Source of the DNA: Bacillus alveayuensis
Lineage (GTDB): Bacteria > Bacillota > Bacilli > Bacillales > Aeribacillaceae
DNA length: 64,000 nt
Direction of reading: 5' to 3'
NCBI GenBank assembly: GCA_030812955.1
Contig: JAUSTR010000009.1
Coordinates: forward strand, 1-64,000
Notes under the pieces: generated by a model
Told to the model about the DNA's origin: nothing
Database searches by the model: none
Seen by the model: only the letters and a program-made list of their open reading frames with translations
Translations under genes and position numbers: made by a program
Shown here: piece by piece, positions 44,598 to 53,059 of the stretch
How the letters are laid out: each line of letters starts with the position of its first letter
How positions within the stretch are numbered: position 1 is the first letter of the stretch

Positions 44598-45272
44598 ATG
44601 TATCGCAAGCAGTTTTACGTCTTTAACCAAGAGCGTCCTGTGCCAGCGGTGATCCGAAATTATGAAGAAAAGGATTTTGATGGTTTAATTCGTATTCAAC
44701 AGGAAAGCTTTCCTCCGCCATTTCCGTCTGAATTATGGTGGAATACGGAACAGCTGAAAAACCATATCACGCTATTTCCAGAGGGAGCCTTATGTATTGA
44801 AATAAATGGGGAAATTGCTGGGTCGATGACAGGATTAATTGTTGACTTTGATCCGAATCATCCAGAACATTCATGGGAAGAAATCACCGATAATGGATAT
44901 ATTCGTAACCATAATCCAAATGGCAATACGCTCTATGTCGTTGATATCGGCGTTCGACCAGCGTATCGTAAATTAGGTCTTGGAAAATGGCTGATGTTAT
45001 CCATGTATGAAGTCGTTATTCAATTGGGATTGGAACGTCTGTTAGGCGGAGGAAGAATGCCTGGCTACCATAAAAAAGCTCATGAGATGACAGCGGAACA
45101 ATATCTTGAAGCGGTCTTAAATGGTGAAATAAAAGATCCTGTCATTACCTTCCTGCTCCGCTGCGGACGTACCCCTGTTAAAGTGGTGGCGAACTATTTA
45201 GAAGACGAAGAATCTTGTAACTACGCAGTACTTATGGAATGGAAAAATCCTTTTTATACAGCTAAACCGTAA
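44598..45272 (+). CDS. GNAT-family N-acetyltransferase partner of the hydrolase
   Basis: A 224-aa GNAT. The acetyl-CoA loop is RPAYRKLGLGKWLMLSMYE, preceded by the beta strand TLYVVDIGV. AAGGAGGAGG precedes the ATG at 44598; a reading from 44520 would overlap the hydrolase. It resembles the N-terminal half of YhcX, so both genes probably act on one substrate (inference). Confidence 0.88.
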   Translation: MYRKQFYVFNQERPVPAVIRNYEEKDFDGLIRIQQESFPPPFPSELWWNTEQLKNHITLFPEGALCIEINGEIAGSMTGLIVDFDPNHPEHSWEEITDNGYIRNHNPNGNTLYVVDIGVRPAYRKLGLGKWLMLSMYEVVIQLGLERLLGGGRMPGYHKKAHEMTAEQYLEAVLNGEIKDPVITFLLRCGRTPVKVVANYLEDEESCNYAVLMEWKNPFYTAKP

Positions 45273-45295
45273 TAAGAAAAATGACGAAAAACAAC

Positions 45296-45340
45296 AAAAA
45301 GTCGATTCTTCCTTTAAGCAGGAAAAATCGACTTTTTCAT
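45296..45340 (+). terminator. terminator after the GNAT gene
   Basis: Outer stem 45296-45307 with 45326-45337 and inner TTCC/GGAA; the 3' foot is TTTTT. The next 330 bp up to the T-box promoter contain no gene but several TTATCCACA-like repeats (45416, 45452, 45554). Confidence 0.85.
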
Positions 45341-45672
45341 TTGTGTCATATTAAGGCAAAATCATCAACAAAAAGACCGTAAAGCGTTTCTAAAAAATCG
45401 TTTAATTTTATCCACAAGAAAAAAAGGAGAACAGGTGTTATAAACATTTTTATCCACAATATTCACAATTAACCGAATATTTACACACAAATTTTGTGAG
45501 TAAGTTGGGGATAATTGAATAAGAAAACAACAATAGTTAGGGAATTTATTAACATTATCCACAATAATGTGGATAAATGTTTTCACATGGATGATTCAAT
45601 GTGAATCATATCATGATATAGGAAAGAAGTTTTTTATGAAAAATTTATGTAAATAAAATCATGAAAAGTATC

Positions 45673-45701
45673 TTGACAATCCTAAACAGTTATCACATAA
45701 T
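45673..45701 (+). promoter_or_regulatory. promoter of the proBA T-box leader
   Basis: TTGACA (45673-45678), a 17-bp spacer and CATAAT (45696-45701). Confidence 0.75.
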
Positions 45702-45707
45702 TTTTAA

Positions 45708-45965
45708 AAAATGAAGATTCGTTGTGGCGTTGATAGGGGCCAGTAAATATGTCTTAGGCGAAAGAGAGTGGAACTCATAGGCTGGAAGGTTCCACCGCTG
45801 ATTGGCTATTGAACCTACCCCTTGAGCTGTTAGGCTAATAACCTAACCGTATCCTACGATACAGGAGTTGAGGGAGTTTCATCGTCAAGATGAGACTAAT
45901 AAAGGTGGTACCGCGGATATTGACTCATATTCGTCCTTTTACTAGGCGATGTGAGTCTTTTTTAT
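45708..45965 (+). promoter_or_regulatory. T-box riboswitch, proline type, ahead of proBA
   Basis: The T-box core AAAGGTGGTACCGCGG lies at 45901-45916 and is followed by a terminator (GACTCATATTCGTCC from 45922, partner ending 45957, then TTTTTTT). Stem I lies upstream with an AGTA loop motif and a hairpin GTGGAAC/GTTCCAC. The likely specifier is CCT (Pro) at 45814-45816 in GAACCTACCCC. Uncharged tRNA-Pro would open the terminator and turn on proline synthesis. Confidence 0.9.
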
Positions 45966-46025
45966 TTGGAATAAATTGAAAAAACAATCGGTATGGCAGA
46001 CGACAACGATAGTGAGGTGCTGATC

Positions 46026-47144
46026 ATGGGGAAAAGAGTTGTCATAAAAATCGGCAGCAGCTCGTTAACGGATCCTAATGGTGGTCTTTCTATAGAAAAG
46101 CTGACAGATCATGTTGAGGCGATTGCACACTTAAAGAAGCTCGGCTATGAAGTCGTGTTAATATCATCAGGTGCTGTGTCAGCTGGATATAAGCTTTTAG
46201 GTTATCCAACAAGACCTATGACCATTAGAGGTAAACAGGCAGCAGCTGCTGTTGGTCAAGGGCTTTTAATACAAGCATATACAGAGGTATTCGCTAGGCA
46301 TGGAATCATTTGTGCCCAATTATTACTAACGAGAGGGGATTTTCAGAAAAAAGAGCAATATCAAAATGCCCACGTGACACTACAAGAGCTTCTTAAACGT
46401 TCTGTTTTACCGATTATTAACGAAAACGATTCGGTTTCGATTGAGGAACTAACCTTCGGTGATAATGATATGCTTTCAGCGCTAGTAAGCGGGTTAGTTC
46501 ATGCTGAAACACTTATTATTTTAACGGATATTAATGGCATTTATGAGGAGAATCCGAAAGATAATCCGAATGCAAAGCGCCTAGATTATCTTCCTTCTAT
46601 TTCTAACGAGTTAATTCATAAGATGAGCAGTGATTCCGGTTCGAAAGTTGGAACTGGTGGTATGAAGTCGAAGCTAATGGCTGCACAAACCGCTCTATCC
46701 CTTGGTGTTAATATCTTTATAGGAAAAGGCTCCGGAAAGAAAAAATTGGAGGAAATTATCAATGGAAATGGAGATGGAACATATATTGGGCCATCTTTGT
46801 CAACCGTGAAAAATCCTAAACAATGGATTGCCTTACATTCTGCTGTAAAAGGGGAAATTGAAGTCGATGAGGGAGCAGAAAAGGCGATTTTACATCAAGG
46901 AAAATCGCTGTTGCCTGCAGGTATTAAGGCAGTAAATGGGATGTTTTCAAGCGGGGATGTCGTACAAATTGTTAATTCTCAAAAAGAATTAATTGGCAAA
47001 GGTGAAGTGAACTATTCATCTGAGCAGCTTGCCAAGATTAAAGGGTTATCAAGTAAAGAAGCGATGGAGAAAGCCAATCAAACCCATCCAGAAGTCATTC
47101 ATCGCGATAAATTAGTATTTAAGAATAAGGAGTTGATCTTATGA
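46026..47144 (+). CDS. proB: glutamate 5-kinase ProB
   Basis: A 372-aa amino-acid kinase ([51 protein letters not shown]) with a C-terminal PUA domain from about residue 275. It makes glutamyl-5-phosphate, the first proline step. The ATG at 46026 has GAGGTG seven bases upstream; the extension from 45993 has no homology. It overlaps proA by four bases. Confidence 0.95.
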   Translation: MGKRVVIKIGSSSLTDPNGGLSIEKLTDHVEAIAHLKKLGYEVVLISSGAVSAGYKLLGYPTRPMTIRGKQAAAAVGQGLLIQAYTEVFARHGIICAQLLLTRGDFQKKEQYQNAHVTLQELLKRSVLPIINENDSVSIEELTFGDNDMLSALVSGLVHAETLIILTDINGIYEENPKDNPNAKRLDYLPSISNELIHKMSSDSGSKVGTGGMKSKLMAAQTALSLGVNIFIGKGSGKKKLEEIINGNGDGTYIGPSLSTVKNPKQWIALHSAVKGEIEVDEGAEKAILHQGKSLLPAGIKAVNGMFSSGDVVQIVNSQKELIGKGEVNYSSEQLAKIKGLSSKEAMEKANQTHPEVIHRDKLVFKNKELIL

Positions 47145-48388
47145 GTGAACTTTTAATGAAAGCAAAAAAAGCAAAGGAAGCGGCTTCGAAATTAGTAGCG
47201 AAAACGACAAAAGAAAAAAATGAAGCTTTAAAAGCTATTTCCGCTCAATTGCGGGAGGAATCTGCTTATATTATGAAAGAAAATGAAAAGGATTTGCAGT
47301 ATGGACATGAAAAGGGCTATCATGATTCATTGCTGGACCGCTTAATGCTCAATGAAGAAAGAATTGATGCAATGGCAGATGCTCTATTAGATTTAGCTGA
47401 ATTAAAGGATCCAGTAGGGGAAGCAGTTGAGACAATCGAGCGTCCTAACGGTCTTTTTATTGAAAAAGTTCGTGTCCCCCTAGGAGTAGTTGGGATGATT
47501 TATGAGGCAAGACCGAATGTAACGGTGGATGCTTCCGCTCTTTGTTTAAAAACAGGAAATGCGGTGCTTTTGCGTGGGAGCACCTCAGCTCTTCATTCAA
47601 ACAAGGCCATTGTAAATGTTATTCATCGTGCGCTTAATAAAGTTGGCTTTCCTCTTGAAGCTGTTCAGCTGCTTGAAGATACAAGCCGTGAAACGGCAGC
47701 GAAAATGTTTAAGTTAAACGAATATTTAGATGTGTTAATTCCAAGAGGTGGCCAAAAGCTAATTCAAACCGTTGTCGAAAATGCAACTGTTCCAGTATTG
47801 GAGACTGGTGCTGGGAATTGCCACGTCTTTATAGATGAAACAGCGAAAAAAGAAATGGCCATTGATATTGTCATCAATGCTAAAACACAGAGACCTTCTG
47901 TATGTAATGCAATCGAAACAGTTTTAATTCATAAAAACTGGGCAAACAATCATTTACGTGATTTCATTGAATCTTTACAAAAGCTTCATGTTGAATTACG
48001 TGTTGATGAAGAAATTTATCGACAGTTTCCAAACTTAACATTAGCGACAGAAGAAGATTGGAAAACAGAGTATTTAGATTATATTTTAGCAGTAAAATTA
48101 GTAGAAGATGTTGAAGAAGCTATTGCCCATATTAATCAATATGGTTCACACCATTCGGAAGCCATTATTTCAGAAACAAAGGAGCATGTAGAGACGTTTT
48201 TCCAACTCGTAGATTCTGCGGCTCTTTATCATAATGCTTCTACTCGGTTTACAGATGGTTTTGAATTCGGTTTTGGAGCTGAAATTGGCATTAGCACGCA
48301 AAAGCTTCATGCCCGCGGGCCAATGGGGCTTCCAGCTTTAACTTCTACGAAATATGTTATTCGAGGAAATGGGCAAATACGTCAATAA
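47141..48388 (+). CDS. proA: glutamate-5-semialdehyde dehydrogenase ProA
   Basis: 415 aa. [40 protein letters not shown] and the catalytic cysteine in [14 protein letters not shown] are typical. It reduces glutamyl phosphate to the semialdehyde, in complex with ProB. Coupled to proB by ATGA. Confidence 0.96.
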   Translation: MSELLMKAKKAKEAASKLVAKTTKEKNEALKAISAQLREESAYIMKENEKDLQYGHEKGYHDSLLDRLMLNEERIDAMADALLDLAELKDPVGEAVETIERPNGLFIEKVRVPLGVVGMIYEARPNVTVDASALCLKTGNAVLLRGSTSALHSNKAIVNVIHRALNKVGFPLEAVQLLEDTSRETAAKMFKLNEYLDVLIPRGGQKLIQTVVENATVPVLETGAGNCHVFIDETAKKEMAIDIVINAKTQRPSVCNAIETVLIHKNWANNHLRDFIESLQKLHVELRVDEEIYRQFPNLTLATEEDWKTEYLDYILAVKLVEDVEEAIAHINQYGSHHSEAIISETKEHVETFFQLVDSAALYHNASTRFTDGFEFGFGAEIGISTQKLHARGPMGLPALTSTKYVIRGNGQIRQ

Positions 48389-48424
48389 TAGAAGATAATA
48401 GAAGATAATAGAAGATAATAGAAG
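48385..48424 (+). repeat. 10-bp tandem repeat at the proA stop codon
   Basis: ATAATAGAAG is present in four exact head-to-tail copies, the first overlapping the proA stop. It separates the gene from the following hairpin. Confidence 0.85.
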
Positions 48425-48447
48425 GGGCCTGGCGAAATGCCAGCCCC
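48424..48447. terminator. GC-rich hairpin between proA and yfhD
   Basis: GGGGCCTGGC (48424-48433) pairs with GCCAGCCCC (48439-48447) with one bulged base, between convergent genes. No strong T-run on either side. Confidence 0.6.
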
Positions 48448-48454
48448 AACACCT

Positions 48455-48655
48455 TTACCCTTTTTTGAATGGCTTTCGTGTTTGTCTTTGATTGGCTGCA
48501 TTTGCACGTGCTTGTGCTTCTCGGTCTGCTTGATCAGCTAATTCTTCGGAATATTCTTCATAAACCCCATCCGTTTCATACTTTACCTCTTTTGGAACTT
48601 GTGGTAATGAACTTTTATTTTTGTCGCGTTTTTTATGACCACGTGTTCTTCCCAT
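48455..48655 (-). CDS. yfhD: YfhD-family small protein
   Basis: 66 aa, basic N-terminus (MGRTRGHKKRDKNK) and the YfhD signature EYSEELADQADREAQARANA. The family is confined to spore-forming Bacillaceae; function unknown. The ATG at 48655 has GGAGG upstream; the longer reading from 48697 would overlap the end of yfhE. It lies just after yfhE, as a pair. Confidence 0.85.
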   Translation of the reverse strand: MGRTRGHKKRDKNKSSLPQVPKEVKYETDGVYEEYSEELADQADREAQARANAANQRQTRKPFKKG

Positions 48656-48693
48656 TTTTTTATTTCCTCCTTGTTCCATGTTTGTCAATCCAT

Positions 48694-48819
48694 TCATTTT
48701 CGATTCTCTATGTATCCACCAGCGCGGTCTGCCATTTTAAACTCTCGGGAATAGGTAACTTCTTGCGCACTTGTTAAGTTGCTCTTGTTCCTGTCTTGTT
48801 TCTTTTTTTTGTCTGCCAT
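48694..48819 (-). CDS. yfhE: YfhE-family small protein
   Basis: A 41-aa gene easily missed because of its size. The product starts MADKKKKQDRNKS and holds EVTYSREFKMADRAGGY, the core of Bacillus YfhE. AGAGG lies eight bases before the ATG, and 38 bp separate it from yfhD. Function unknown; it is conserved among spore formers in this neighbourhood. Confidence 0.8.
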   Translation of the reverse strand: MADKKKKQDRNKSNLTSAQEVTYSREFKMADRAGGYIENRK

Positions 48820-48889
48820 CTACATTGCCTCTTTTCTCTTAAATATTTGAACCAGGCGAGTTGATTAACCAATAATAACCAGTTGAGAT

Positions 48890-49052
48890 GGCTTTATTTC
48901 TAGCTTTTCTGCCAGAGTCGGCAAGCGAATCGCTTGCCGACTGGGCATGCTATACGCATGCCCTTCTCGAACAATGAACGCTTTTCGGGCAAATGAATTT
49001 GCCCGCTGGCGTTCTTGTTCGAGGGATGTGGCAGAAAAGCTTGTGTTCAGCC
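48890..49052 (+). mobile_element. 163-bp divergent member of the GGCT three-arm hairpin family, copy E
   Basis: Both ends read GGCT inward (GGCTTTATTTCT and, reversed, GGCTGAACAC). Outer stem AGCTTTTCTGCCA (48902-48914) pairs with 49029-49041. Three arms follow: GTCGGCAAGCG/CGCTTGCCGAC (48917-48941), GGGCATGC/GCATGCCC (48943-48963), and CTCGAACAA/TTGTTCGAG (48966-49023) with inner GAACGC/GCGTTC and CGGGCAAAT/ATTTGCCCG. The plan equals that of copies B and C with most bases changed. No target duplication seen. Confidence 0.65.
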
Positions 49053-49144
49053 ATACGATTCTGTATTTTTAAGTAAAATAATGGATAATCAACAGTTGTG
49101 TATTTGAACATTTACTATTTTCGTCAAAAGATTTATTTTTATAC

Positions 49145-49176
49145 AAAAAAATGACCCTTTCAAAAAAAAGGGTCAT
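49145..49176 (-). terminator. minus-strand terminator
   Basis: ATGACCCTTT (49151-49160) pairs with AAAGGGTCAT (49167-49176); read on the minus strand it ends in TTTTTTT. It probably serves the GNAT gene at 49361. Confidence 0.75.
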
Positions 49177-49360
49177 GCAGACTGCCCTCAAACGCTTGCA
49201 TTCTTTTTTACTTCGCCCGCATCGCGCTTCATTACCGTACTTGGTAACTCCGGCTCCTCATCAGGTTCGTGCCTCGAGACATGAGTTTTCATTCAGTTTG
49301 ACAATTCATTTCATATAGACTTTGTCTACAAACTAATCAGACTTGCTTGATCGATTGATT

Positions 49361-49921
49361 TTAAGCTTCTTTTAAATGGCCTTCCTCAACCATTTCAGCT
49401 TGCTTTCGCAATGTATATAAAGTATAAACATCCTTTGTGATTTCAAAAAGGTTATAAATGTCTTCACTTTTATTGATTTGAGAGAGGATATGTTTTCTCG
49501 TTTCATTTACGAAAACGACATAAGGCAATTTTTGTGCTGCTTTCGTTGAGCGAATATTCGTCTTTCGAATTTTCATAAAAATGGTTTCAATCCCAAGCTC
49601 GTAAAATAGCTCTTGGAAAAAAGCATCTTTTGCCCGTTTATTATAACCTTTTCCATGGTATGGTTTGCCGATCCAGGTTCCTAAAAAACCTGCTTTTTCT
49701 TGGATATCATATAAGCTGATCGTCCCAATTGGAGAGCCCCACTCATCTAATATGGTCCGGGATATTAATTCGCCGCGTTCTTCAGCTTCAATGGTTTGTT
49801 TCGTCATAAATAAATATTCTTCCACAGAAGCTGCTTTATGGCGCACGAAAGGGAAGACTTCCGGATGCACCATAAGCTCGTATAACACCTGGCAGTCATG
49901 GAGATCACGTTTTTTTAACAT
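49361..49921 (-). CDS. GNAT-family acetyltransferase
   Basis: A 187-aa GNAT of the RimJ/RimL-like type: HPEVFPFVRH, SPIGTISLYDI and the acetyl-CoA loop GKPYHGKGYNKRAKDAFF. The ATG at 49921 has GGAGGG at the right distance; ATGs at 49927 and 49963 do not. A long structured leader precedes it. The C-terminal tail (residues about 140-187) is unlike the common family. Confidence 0.85.
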   Translation of the reverse strand: MLKKRDLHDCQVLYELMVHPEVFPFVRHKAASVEEYLFMTKQTIEAEERGELISRTILDEWGSPIGTISLYDIQEKAGFLGTWIGKPYHGKGYNKRAKDAFFQELFYELGIETIFMKIRKTNIRSTKAAQKLPYVVFVNETRKHILSQINKSEDIYNLFEITKDVYTLYTLRKQAEMVEEGHLKEA

Positions 49922-49969
49922 TTTCATCCCTCCAATTGAGGGTAGATTCCCCATGATCTTCAAGTGGGA

Positions 49970-50050
49970 CCCACCCTCGAAATTTTTATATAATGCATTA
50001 AAAATTTCGGGGTGGGAATCGAACCCACTAGAACCAGCAAAAGCTGGTGG
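49970..50050 (-). other. structured leader with a tRNA-like T-arm upstream of the GNAT gene
   Basis: On the minus strand three hairpins occur in turn: ACCAGC/GCTGGT (50048-50033), a perfect T-arm look-alike GTGGG-TTCGATT-CCCAC (50028-50012), and a roughly 17-bp hairpin (50016-49999 with 49988-49970). The second and third share the bases 50012-50016 and exclude each other, as in an RNA switch. There is no acceptor stem, so it is not a tRNA. Confidence 0.45.
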
Positions 50051-50292
50051 CGCACCATTTGCCTTCCCTTTTCTTCAGTCATTAAGTTGTCGTCATTTCT
50101 TTTTGTATCATACTAGATTTAATTTAAAAATGAAATAGGATTTTTGTTAATTTTATATTAAAAAAATTTGCATTTATCACTATAATTTCATTTAAGTCAT
50201 CCTGCCCTTCAGCAATGTCATTTTCATTTAATCGTTTTGAAAATGTAAATCATCGCATCCTATGTTACTATTTTTTTGTGAGGTGTTTTATG

Positions 50293-51093
50293 ATGTTGAT
50301 TACGAAAATTGAAGTACAAAAACAAAATAAAAATCGGTTTCATGTTTACGTAGATAAAGGTCAAGGGGAAGAATATGGTTTTAGTGTTCATGAAGATATA
50401 CTGATTCAATTTGGTTTGCGAAAAGGATTAGAATTAGATGATTTTGATGTGATCGAAATACAATACGGTGATAAGGCGAGAAAAGCTTATCATAAAGCAA
50501 TTGAATACTTAGGTTTAAAAATGCGCTCAAAAAAAGAAGTTCACGATTTTTTAATGAAAAAAAATGTAAGTGAACATTTGATTCAGGAGGTTTTGCAATT
50601 ATTAACTGAAAAAAACTATATTAATGACCAAGAATATGCAAACGCGTATGTGCGAACCCAAATACATACGAATAAAAAAGGACCACAGCTAATTCAAAAA
50701 GAGTTAGAAGAAAAAGGAATTAACCATTCATCCATTGATGCAGCTTTAAGTCAGTTCACAAAGGAAAAGCAAATAGATTTAGCCTATAAACTAGCCGAAA
50801 AATATAACCGTAAAACGAATCAATTGTCTTCAGCCGAGCTTAAACGAAAAATGGAAGCTGATTTGCTGCGAAAAGGATTTTCATTCGATATTATCGAGAT
50901 CGTGAAGGAGATGATGCCTGTTCAGCAATCGAGTGAAGAAGAGTGGGAAGCATTAAGTAAGCAAGCAGAAAAAGCAACACGGCGCTATGCTAGTTATGAT
51001 CGCAACATGTTAAAGCAAAAATTAAAGCAATTTTTGTATCGTAAAGGGTTTTCAGTTGAATTAATTGATCAATATTTGCAAGAAATTGAGTAG
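50293..51093 (+). CDS. recX: recombination regulator RecX
   Basis: 266 aa, close to B. subtilis RecX (YfhG, 264). Three-helix repeats are visible: MRSKKEVHDFLMKK, LLTEKNYINDQEYANAYVR and LLRKGFSFDIIEIV. It modulates RecA filaments. The ATG at 50293 has GAGGTG seven bases away; a reading from 50215 adds a non-homologous stretch. Its place beside yfhD/E and yfhH matches the Bacillus order. Confidence 0.93.
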   Translation: MLITKIEVQKQNKNRFHVYVDKGQGEEYGFSVHEDILIQFGLRKGLELDDFDVIEIQYGDKARKAYHKAIEYLGLKMRSKKEVHDFLMKKNVSEHLIQEVLQLLTEKNYINDQEYANAYVRTQIHTNKKGPQLIQKELEEKGINHSSIDAALSQFTKEKQIDLAYKLAEKYNRKTNQLSSAELKRKMEADLLRKGFSFDIIEIVKEMMPVQQSSEEEWEALSKQAEKATRRYASYDRNMLKQKLKQFLYRKGFSVELIDQYLQEIE

Positions 51094-51135
51094 GTGCTCG
51101 TTCAATGCTCCTACTCAATAAGGGTGTTTAAGATA

Positions 51136-51326
51136 GGCTGTTTTCGTAAACTTTGTTGCTTTTCGACTGTCGAACCGAACAAAGCACGTGGTCGGACAAA
51201 TTACATTTGTCCGACCATCACCTTTTGTTCGGTTCACGTCACACTATAGTGTGTAGCAAGCGTGTCGCTTGCCTGGACAGTTGAAAAGCTAAGGTTTGTC
51301 AAGCAACAATCTTTTAGAAAAGAGCC
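51136..51326 (-). mobile_element. 191-bp GGCT-ended three-arm hairpin MITE, copy C, with target duplication
   Basis: The reverse complement of copy B with about three quarters identity and exactly the same length. Ends are GGCTGTTTTCGTAAAC and, reversed, GGCTCTTTTCTAAAAG. TTAAGATA stands immediately before (51128-51135) and after (51327-51334), a perfect 8-bp target duplication. Internal arms GGTCGGACAAAT/ATTTGTCCGACC, CCGAACAAA/TTTGTTCGG, CACAC/GTGTG and GCAAGCG/CGCTTGC are all paired. No coding capacity. It lies between recX and the SDR gene. Confidence 0.88.
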
Positions 51327-51392
51327 TTAAGATAAATGGTCATTTTTAGATTATGATGTTTTTCAGCTATTTAAGGATAGAAGCGGAAAGAT

Positions 51393-52064
51393 TTATGACT
51401 CAATGATGATTTTATTTCGGCCATCATCTAGTCTTTTAATTTGTTCAGCGACCACTTTTGGAGAGCGAAGCCGGCTTTTATCTTTTATATGATTATTTCC
51501 ATCCCAAAATGGTGTATCCATTCCCCCCATATATGCGGCTTTTACGTGAATATTTGTCCCTTCTAACTCTTCTATTAAGCTTTCGGTGAAGCCTCTAACC
51601 GCAAATTTTGAAGCGACATAAACACTTTCATTTACCTTTCCTCTTAAGCCTGCAGTTGAAACAATGTTTAAAATTGTTCCTTTTTGTTGTTTTTTGAAAT
51701 AAGGTAAAAAGGCTTGTGTCACAAAAATGGTCCCTTTTACATTTGTATCAATCATTTGATGAATATCCTCTTCCTTTAATGTTTCAAGTGAACCAAACGC
51801 TCCGTATCCTGCATTATTAATAATTGCTTCAACTGAAAATTTTCCGCAGAGCCTATCCGCAGCTTGATGTACTGCATGCCAATCTTTAATGTCTAAAGGA
51901 TAAACATATGTCTTTTTTTCTTGTTTCTGTAAAAGGTGCGCTGTTTGTTGAAGTTTGCTTTCAGTTCTTCCGGCTAAAACAACGGTTTCATATTCTTTTG
52001 CATATTCGAGCGCTAACGCCTGTCCTAATCCTGTTCCAGCTCCAGTAATAAAAATTGCAGACAA
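51393..52064 (-). CDS. short-chain dehydrogenase/reductase
   Basis: A 223-aa SDR with the cofactor motif TGAGTGLG (residues 7-14), NNAGYG, the catalytic Ser in IVSTAGLRG and the YVASK motif (Tyr and Lys of the active site). The substrate is unknown. AGGAGG precedes the ATG. It replaces yfhF at this position of the yfh cluster; YfhF of B. subtilis is a different, epimerase-like protein. Confidence 0.9.
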   Translation of the reverse strand: MSAIFITGAGTGLGQALALEYAKEYETVVLAGRTESKLQQTAHLLQKQEKKTYVYPLDIKDWHAVHQAADRLCGKFSVEAIINNAGYGAFGSLETLKEEDIHQMIDTNVKGTIFVTQAFLPYFKKQQKGTILNIVSTAGLRGKVNESVYVASKFAVRGFTESLIEELEGTNIHVKAAYMGGMDTPFWDGNNHIKDKSRLRSPKVVAEQIKRLDDGRNKIIIES

Positions 52065-52152
52065 AATATCTCCTCCTAATCATTTTTGCCAAGGACCATG
52101 TTCTATTTTATACTTATTTTAGAAATAGATGAAGGCAAGGGAGTCGTGAAAC

Positions 52153-52467
52153 ATGCAGCAAAAACGGTATAGTGAAATGACGGAATTTGAATTGAAAACA
52201 GAAATTGCGAAGTTGAAAGAAAAAGCACGAAAAGCTGAACAAATAGGAATTGTTAATGAATATGCGGTTTTAGAGCGGAAAATAGCAATGGCTAAAGCAT
52301 ATTTGCTAGACCCAAATGATTATAAGCCTGGAGAAATATATGAAATTGATGGGGACCCTGGTGAAAAGTTCAAAATTGAATATTTAAACGGTGTTTTTGC
52401 TTGGGGTCATCGTCTTTCCACGCCATTAAAGGAAGAAGCTTTACCGATTTCTTTATTAGTCAAATAA
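52153..52467 (+). CDS. yfhH: YfhH-family protein (DUF1811)
   Basis: 104 aa: an N-terminal coiled-coil helix (MTEFELKTEIAKLKEKARKA) then a small beta domain (PGEIYEIDGDPGEKFKIEYL, FAWGHRL). It matches B. subtilis YfhH, of unknown function, and sits next to recX as there. Confidence 0.9.
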   Translation: MQQKRYSEMTEFELKTEIAKLKEKARKAEQIGIVNEYAVLERKIAMAKAYLLDPNDYKPGEIYEIDGDPGEKFKIEYLNGVFAWGHRLSTPLKEEALPISLLVK

Positions 52468-52543
52468 GACTCGCTTTTAAGATATAAAAGAAATGTTGGT
52501 AATTATTGTTTCTTGATCAGAACGTGCTTTTCGTTTGAGTGTT

Positions 52544-52587
52544 GAAAAACGGATCATACTGAATATTTGAAGGCAGTACGATCCGTT
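52544..52587 (-). terminator. terminator of the ypzG-like gene
   Basis: A 14-bp stem with one mismatch (52548-52561 with 52574-52587), followed on the minus strand by TTTTC. Confidence 0.75.
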
Positions 52588-52593
52588 ACATTT

Positions 52594-52755
52594 TTAAGAG
52601 CGCTTTCGTGTTTGATTTTCAAGAATAATTAAATCTTGTGATTGCTGCGTTTCGCCGTTAACTTGATGATGCGCTCTTTTTGGATTTGCTCTTGGCCCAA
52701 GAAACGGATTAGAATAAAGCTGGTCATAATACTTTTTCTTTTCATTCGTTCCCAT
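52594..52755 (-). CDS. YpzG-like small protein
   Basis: A 53-aa small gene: MGTNEKKKYYDQLYSNPFLG, then PRANPKRAHHQVNGETQQSQ and ending TRKRS. This agrees with the short YpzG family of spore formers as I remember it. GAGGAAG lies before the ATG. It is downstream of sspK by 28 bp on the same strand, so it is probably sporulation-expressed (inference). Confidence 0.72.
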   Translation of the reverse strand: MGTNEKKKYYDQLYSNPFLGPRANPKRAHHQVNGETQQSQDLIILENQTRKRS

Positions 52756-52783
52756 TGTGGCACTTCCTCTCATTTTTCGCGAA

Positions 52784-52942
52784 TTACGTATAAGGCTTTT
52801 CTCGTTTTCCAGAAGCCCTCATTCGCTCTTGAGGGTGGGTGTTAATTGTTCCGTTTGCGCGACGAGACGCATATTCTGCTTTGGCGCGAGGTTCTCCGTC
52901 AAATTTCTCATGCTGTGGAAATCCTTTTGCTTTATTGCGCAT
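52784..52942 (-). CDS. sspK: acid-soluble spore protein K
   Basis: 52 aa: [20 protein letters not shown] then [20 protein letters not shown], a clear SspK. It is a minor small acid-soluble protein made in the forespore. GGAGGGTG precedes the ATG. In B. subtilis sspK also lies near yfhH and yfhJ. Confidence 0.92.
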   Translation of the reverse strand: MRNKAKGFPQHEKFDGEPRAKAEYASRRANGTINTHPQERMRASGKREKPYT

Positions 52943-53059
52943 CTTGTCACCCTCCGTTTTTTAGCTCGCGCTTTTTTTAGCGCATTATTTATTATGACTT
53001 TCTGAGAAAATGATTATGAATAGTTATAAAAGGAAACTTTCTATAAAAGGTGAGAGAAC

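Noticed and set aside
45416..45560. DnaA-box cluster or replication origin from repeated TTATCCACA-like words
   Set aside because: Three to four loosely spaced copies in an AT-rich gap, with no dnaA/dnaN or other replication genes nearby; the words are also part of the leader ahead of proBA.
48385..48424. CRISPR array
   Set aside because: Repeats are 10 bp and directly adjacent with no spacers, and no cas genes are present.
48469..48777. 102-codon plus-strand frame opposite yfhD/yfhE
   Set aside because: Shadow of the two small minus-strand genes; hydrophobic composition arises from reading their complement.
50012..50028. tRNA gene suggested by a perfect T-arm
   Set aside because: No matching acceptor, D or anticodon stems at the right distances; kept as a structured leader instead.
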